In this document: in pieces, positions 59,261 through 64,000 of the stretch
Layout: the number at the start of each line of letters is the position of its first letter
How positions within the stretch are numbered: the stretch's first letter is position 1
DNA from: Albifimbria verrucaria
Taxonomy: Eukaryota; Ascomycota; Sordariomycetes; Hypocreales; Stachybotryaceae
NCBI GenBank assembly: GCA_020081605.1
Contig: JAHREC010000062.1
Coordinates: forward strand, 4,335,758 to 4,399,757
Direction: 5' to 3'
DNA: 64,000 nucleotides
Program-made: the position numbers and the translations under genes
The notes under the pieces: model-generated
The model's database searches: none
What the model was told of the DNA's origin: nothing
What the model saw: the letters and a program-made list of their open reading frames with translations, nothing else

Positions 59261-60341
59261 CCATCTCTCTTCCACTTACAAACTCCTTAATTCCACTGCA
59301 ATTAGCACAGCTCTCACTCGACACGGAGCAACGACTTGCCCACTATTCAAGACACCTACAGCGGATCCATCCAATCGAACGCTACTGCCCGGCTCGTCGA
59401 ATCAGCTGGGCTTCCGCATCTCCCCAGATCGGCCCCCAACATCCGCATGGTCCAGACCGTCACTTTGCCCCCAGGCCCTCTCCATGGCGTCTTCTAGACC
59501 GCAGCCGTCCATGACATATTTTGTGTTCGAATCTGCAACATCTTCAGACCCTACGCTGGAGGGCGGTGAGAGACTGTCTCAACGGCTAAATCGACCTCCT
59601 CCTCTCCGCGTCGCCAGCTGAGACACGACACCCAACCTTCATCACCGTTTGCCACGCGCGCGTTGCTTATGTCTCGTCTCTCCGAGCCAGCTGCCTCGGC
59701 CATGCTCGGATGCCGCTTTCATTCGACCGTTGCCTCTCCGAATCCTCCCGATCCCATGCAGCTCGTCGGTTATGCTTATTCTCACTGTGCAGAGCTTGGC
59801 AGCCCGTTGGTGACATGCGAGACGACCCCTGATCGACGGCCGCCATCGACCCAATGAAACGTGCGCTGCTGCCCTCAATACGGATCTTGCGCAGCCGTGC
59901 TCGCATGCGAGACGCCCTCCATGATTGGCATCGCCCCGTGCCCGTGGATGCCGGCATGCTGCGTGCGACGGTTCTGGAGTGGTCCACGGCCGTCCCGTCC
60001 ACATTCAAGGCGCCGAGGAGTCGGTTGGTTGCTTACGTCGTGCCACGTCAACGAATGTCTCGCCTACACGCTCATGACTATGTAGCCTCGCCTCTCCAGC
60101 TGCAATCAAGTAGGTTTGTATTTGCTAGCAGCCTGTCATCCTAGCATGGTCGTGTCTCATGGCCTCCAAGGCACCCAAAATCACAAACGCCAAGAGCCTT
60201 GCTTCCCGAAAGCAAACAGCCACGCAAACGCCAAGAGTGGTATCAATTTTCCCATAGGTATCACAAAGCAACGTATATCCCCTGCCTCTGTCATATGCCA
60301 AGTCCTCAACAACTGCCCTCAACTGATATGTGCGCCGTCAT
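59261..60341. other. gene-free region, GC-richer
   Basis: Open stretches here have no recognised content. Confidence 0.45.
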
Positions 60342-61334
60342 TCAGTCTTGTACGATCTTCTTGGGCGATGATTCGGCCTTTTCTGGGTCCTCCTCGGGCT
60401 CCATCTCCGAGCCAGACAGAAATCTGATGGAATTTTTTCGGTAAGCAATCAGCGGTCGGTTGTCGTTGCTGTGCCCAATGAGTTGTGCGCTTTCGGGCAA
60501 AGGGCCTTGTGGAGGGCGTAGGAACTTGACGATGGGGCCGCCTTCTACGGTGAAGCCCACAAACTCGCCTCGAATGGCGTTGTCGTCGTCCTCGTCCGGG
60601 ACTTGGATGGTGTTTCTGGGATCCTTGGTCAGCTCGTGTTCCGGTCCCACACCTCAACGCAAACTCACACTTGGCTGATGGGTGTCCCCTCAAGCACTTC
60701 GCTTGGCCTCCTTAGTTTCTTCACCCGTTGGCTTGTACAGTCATGGAAGAGATGCAAGAACCCGGCAATCACAAGCACGGGAGTACCGAGTGCAAGAGCC
60801 CAGGGCCTAGGATCTCTGTCAGTGCATGATCGTAAACAACACTCGCACGGCGTTGCACTTACGGGTGTCTGCGGTTGCTTAGCGAATGGCAAAGAGCAAG
60901 AATGATGCCCACCATGGCGATGAGTGATCCTATCTGTATCATCGTCCACGTAGACCAGTACAGCGACATCAAGTTCTCGCCATCACAGAACTGTAGCGCC
61001 AGAAGGGCAAACGTTTCCATGACGACAATGACTGTAGACACAAGGACGCACCCGAGGCACAAGAGGATGTAAGTACGTAAACTCTTTCTGCGCCGTGCGG
61101 GTTGCTTCTCATAACGCTCTAGCGACTCTTGGCCTCTGATGCCAAGGTTAGCAAATAGACAAACTAGAGATATCGTGACAGGTCTTACTTGATATAAGTC
61201 CACGACGCCAGAAATAGGACAAGCAGATTAGTGATGAACATGGTCCAGTATATGATCTTGAATTGCCATCTCACCATGTGAGAGGCGAATTGAGCATAGC
61301 GCTGGCATAGCTCCTCGTCGCGGTCGAAGGACAT
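60342..61334 (-). CDS. four-TM membrane protein, fungal, unknown function
   Basis: Four exons, 61334-61189, 61135-60863, 60806-60671 and 60623-60342; introns 53, 56 and 47 nt; 278 aa, with no frameshift. Four membrane segments are evident: FKIIYWTMFITNLLVLFLAS (about 24-45), TYILLCLGCVLVSTVIVVME, TMIQIGSLIAMVGIILALCH and ALALGTPVLVIAGFLHLFHD. Basic loops (ARRRKSLR; RVKKLRR) face the cytosol. The last 95 residues are soluble and acidic (PDEDDDNAIRGEFVGFTVEGG ... EMEPEEDPEKAESSPKK). I do not recognise the family. The layout recalls small fungal tetraspan proteins. The start ATG has MSFDRDEELCQRYAQ, the first in frame. Confidence 0.78.
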
Positions 61335-64000
61335 GATAGGCGAATCTGGGTACAAGTGGCCGATGATGTGAATAAGACACGTTCTGAACTTCCAAAACGT
61401 TGAGAAACTTGGTCGAGAAGAAAAGAAAACGTGTTGACCAGGAAACTCCGGGTCGTGAAGGAGTAGAGGGACCCGGGTTTATATCATGGTCGACCTTGTC
61501 TCTTGCGCCTGGGCCAAGTCTTCTTGCCTCCCAGGGGGCGTGCGAGTGAAGAAGGACTGCCACGATAGCAACCCATCCCTTCCCCGGCTCATCCAAGCCG
61601 TCGGCTGGGTTTCGGCAAGGTGATGCATCCACTGGCGGACAGAATTTCATGCCCAAACCTTCTCTCAGCACGAAAGATTCACATTGCTGACCCCCTGTGG
61701 GTGGGCATGTACATGAGATGCAGGCATGAACTGTAGCGTCTCGCTGCCCTGCGCACTGATGATGGATACACAAGCTCCACTTGTAATGATAAGAGTTGGG
61801 TCCATGACCAGTGGGAGGAGATGCTTCGTTGCACGACACGCAATCGGCGCCGGTGTGGCAGGACGTTGTGGACTCTGCCAAGCCCTACGAAGCTCTGCCG
61901 ATCACGTCTCGGGAGCTGAGACAAAGGCGTATAAGAAACATGTTTTCTCGAGCATAGCCAAAAGGTTGAGAGCGAGTCTCTAAGCTGAACACAACGTGAA
62001 GCGTGGCGGATACCCCCATGCGAGTGGAACCCTCAGGAAGCCGGGGGCGGAAATCTTACCCCGTGATCGTCAACTCTGGAGAAGCGCTACGTGCTTAATC
62101 AAGTCTCCTAAAGCGAACTTGTTGTGCGTCATGGGGCCTGCTATAGCCATTGAGCGTGTCTGAAGGAGAATGTGAGGGGAGTTTCGTTATCTTTGTGGTG
62201 ACGTTTCCATGCCATTCACTTACAGGACTTATGTGTGTGTGTGTGAGTATGTAAATCTGACTGACCATAAGGGTTGACGATCCAGGGTCTTCCCTGGACG
62301 GGTGTCTCTAATGGGGTGTCGACTAAGCAAACAAAAAGCAATGAAACGCAAACATAATCAGTTTTTTGCATTTTCTTTCCCTCCCCCTTCAAAACGGCCT
62401 GACGTGCCATTAATTTCCTTCATACCATTCATCCCAGGCTAAGGTAGAGTTAGCTCAGGTCTTGTTCAGCGCACAGCCCCAGGAAAGGGACCCTTGTTAG
62501 CGGTGACAGTGCCGGGTCTAAGGCATGGGGGCCGATCGACACAGGGAGTGGCACATGTTGGCATGGTAGATCTAAGATTCGAATGTCGAGCAACCCCTGC
62601 AAGGCCGCAAGCAGATAGCTCGGGACTCGAGCGGCGCATAGCCGTGATAGGTGGCGGTAGTGCAAGCCCCGGCCGTCCGTTCACACTGCCCTTGCAACGT
62701 AATTTCTCCTCGAGGCAAGGGGGTTGGATTTACCTACTCTGGGCTGCAGACACCGTCGAGGCCAAGCCGGGACGCTGCTGTTCCCTCTGAGCAGCGTTGC
62801 GTGGTGACTCGCGCTAGCCCACAGCCAAGCCGCGCAAAGACGCATTCAATCTCACGCCGTCGTCGTCTGGCAAAGTTGGGATTTGCGGAGGTTCCAACGA
62901 CGGTCCCATCACGCAAGCGCAGGAATCTCACGTAGACGGAGGCCTCGAGTCGGACATCTGGCGGCTTATCGCCGCGGGGAGAAGCCATTGCACCGTCGTC
63001 ACGATTAACTTCGAAACGGGGCCCTCTGAACTCTCTCGACGACGTCAGGCATGCCGTGGTTAGGCTGATGAGGCTGACGACGCCGGGTTGGACACGGTCG
63101 TTCTTAGTTATTATGGTTATTTTCTTATCTACAGATCTTTGGAAGAGCCCCTGATCGCCGTTGCAGAAAACGCCTCCCGCGGTCGCGTTGAGATGAGGCC
63201 GCCGGAAGGTTATCATCGTGAGAGCATATTCTCGAACGAGACTAGATGCAGAAGCCGTGCTGCCGTCTCTTTTCCTCCTGCACCAGGGTGTGCACACCGC
63301 TCTGGACATGACGTCCCATTCCTCATCACGCACGCGCATCCTTGAGAAAACTGAAACCCACTTCTTGCAGAACGAGGCAATGATACTTGACCAAGTACAC
63401 GCGTGCTGCTATAATATTCATCTCGGGGTGTGTTCCCACGGGCCGTCATCGGGAGCGACGCCGAGCCTCTAAGCCGTCGACTAGCAGGAGCCCCGGTGTT
63501 CCACCCACGGGGAAGATCTTTTGATGCAGCGCGGCTGTGTCATGAAGATCTCCCCGCCGGACCTGGTCCGTCTACATTTCCGTGGGGATCCGGATTATTG
63601 AAGACGGCGCTAGGCGGATAAAGATTCATTTACATTTCTGTTTGTCCTGGAGCTGACTGTATTGCACGAGTCGTGAGGCGACGAGGCGCATACTCTTCGC
63701 CTGGTAACAACCTCAGACCCACCGATCAGCTCGGCAAGTTTATTATTTTACTTTTTAGACAAATATGTTGCCATATCTTCTTACCCACCTAGCCTTATCA
63801 GCCGAGCAGCAGCGTCAAGCATCCGGCAGTGGCAGCGCCACGATCAGCCATGGGTTGGCTGTACATACACAGAGTACAGCCTTATCAGTTTTGTGCCGCT
63901 GGGCATCAACAGCAGGGGAATGACTCAGGGGCCTTTGCCAGAAGCAAAAGTAACAGACACTAAGCCTCAACGGATTGAGGTCAAGGATGTGAGCGTCGTT
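61335..64000. other. gene-free right end
   Basis: About 2.7 kb. A (TG)n tract sits near 62229-62245. Long open stretches on the minus strand (61228-61881; 62734-63339) have no domain or signal I can identify and are left out. AT-rich patch at 63740-63770. Confidence 0.4.

Noticed and set aside
61228..61881. Long open frame on the minus strand upstream of and overlapping the four-TM gene
   Set aside because: Overlaps the supported gene in another frame and has no recognisable content.
62734..63339. 201-codon open frame on the minus strand beginning with ATG
   Set aside because: Arg-rich composition without domain, signal or intron pattern; long chance frames are common in this GC-richer stretch.
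1..64000. Reading the many frameshifted genes as pseudogenes
   Set aside because: The same single-base homopolymer defect is in essential single-copy genes, and protein motifs are otherwise intact without stop codons or substitutions at active sites.
1..64000. CRISPR arrays, bacterial operons, phage or viral genes
   Set aside because: Gene structure is eukaryotic throughout and no regular spaced repeats or viral protein motifs were seen.

Overview
The window is genomic DNA of a filamentous ascomycete. Almost every gene is interrupted by short introns of about 47-90 nt with GTANGT-like donors, CTAAC/CTGAC-like branch sites and AG acceptors. The gene set (DUF427 protein, Dal5-type MFS permease, PL3 pectate lyase, CE4 chitin deacetylase, Rds1-like ferritin-fold protein, mtr-like amino acid permease) and a dispersed single 5S rRNA gene fit Sordariomycetes, perhaps Hypocreales. 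I cannot name the species.

Layout. The left half (about 1-33 kb) is gene-poor and AT-rich, with repeat relics and mostly accessory genes: a small secreted protein (-), a two-domain DUF427 protein (+), an F-box/ankyrin protein (-), a SABATH-type methyltransferase (+), a nitroreductase (-), a DHDPS-family aldolase (-), a TauD/TfdA dioxygenase (+) lying between 60-bp inverted repeats, two MFS transporters (+), a 5S rRNA gene with tRNA-like relics (-), a Gfd2/YDR514C-like exonuclease-fold protein (+), a PL3 pectate lyase (-), a sulfatase (-), a small CHORD protein (-) and an intron-containing tRNA-like sequence (-). The right half (about 33-61 kb) is denser and mostly conserved: fructosamine-3-kinase-like (-), aldo/keto reductase (+), amino acid permease (-), GT31 glycosyltransferase (-), M28 aminopeptidase (-), chitin deacetylase (-), Rds1-like protein (-), NOB1 (+), NOP10 (-), S-adenosylmethionine decarboxylase (-), CFD1 (-) and a four-TM membrane protein (-). 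Four degenerate copies of one dispersed AT-rich repeat sit between genes of this half.

Most important technical point. Twenty genes are broken by about 43 frameshifts, nearly all explained by one missing base in a run of identical bases, often G or C, including in essential genes (NOB1, NOP10, CFD1, SPE2). With those bases counted, every gene has a length divisible by three. I read this as systematic homopolymer under-calling in the assembly, not gene death, and treat the genes as intact. All spans below are given on the sequence as it stands.

How the genes may work together. The TauD dioxygenase, the Dal5-type permease and the sulfatase suggest sulfonate and sulfate-ester scavenging. Pectate lyase and chitin deacetylase fit life on or in a plant or another host. 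NOB1, NOP10 and CFD1 serve ribosome and Fe-S protein biogenesis, and SPE2 serves polyamine synthesis.
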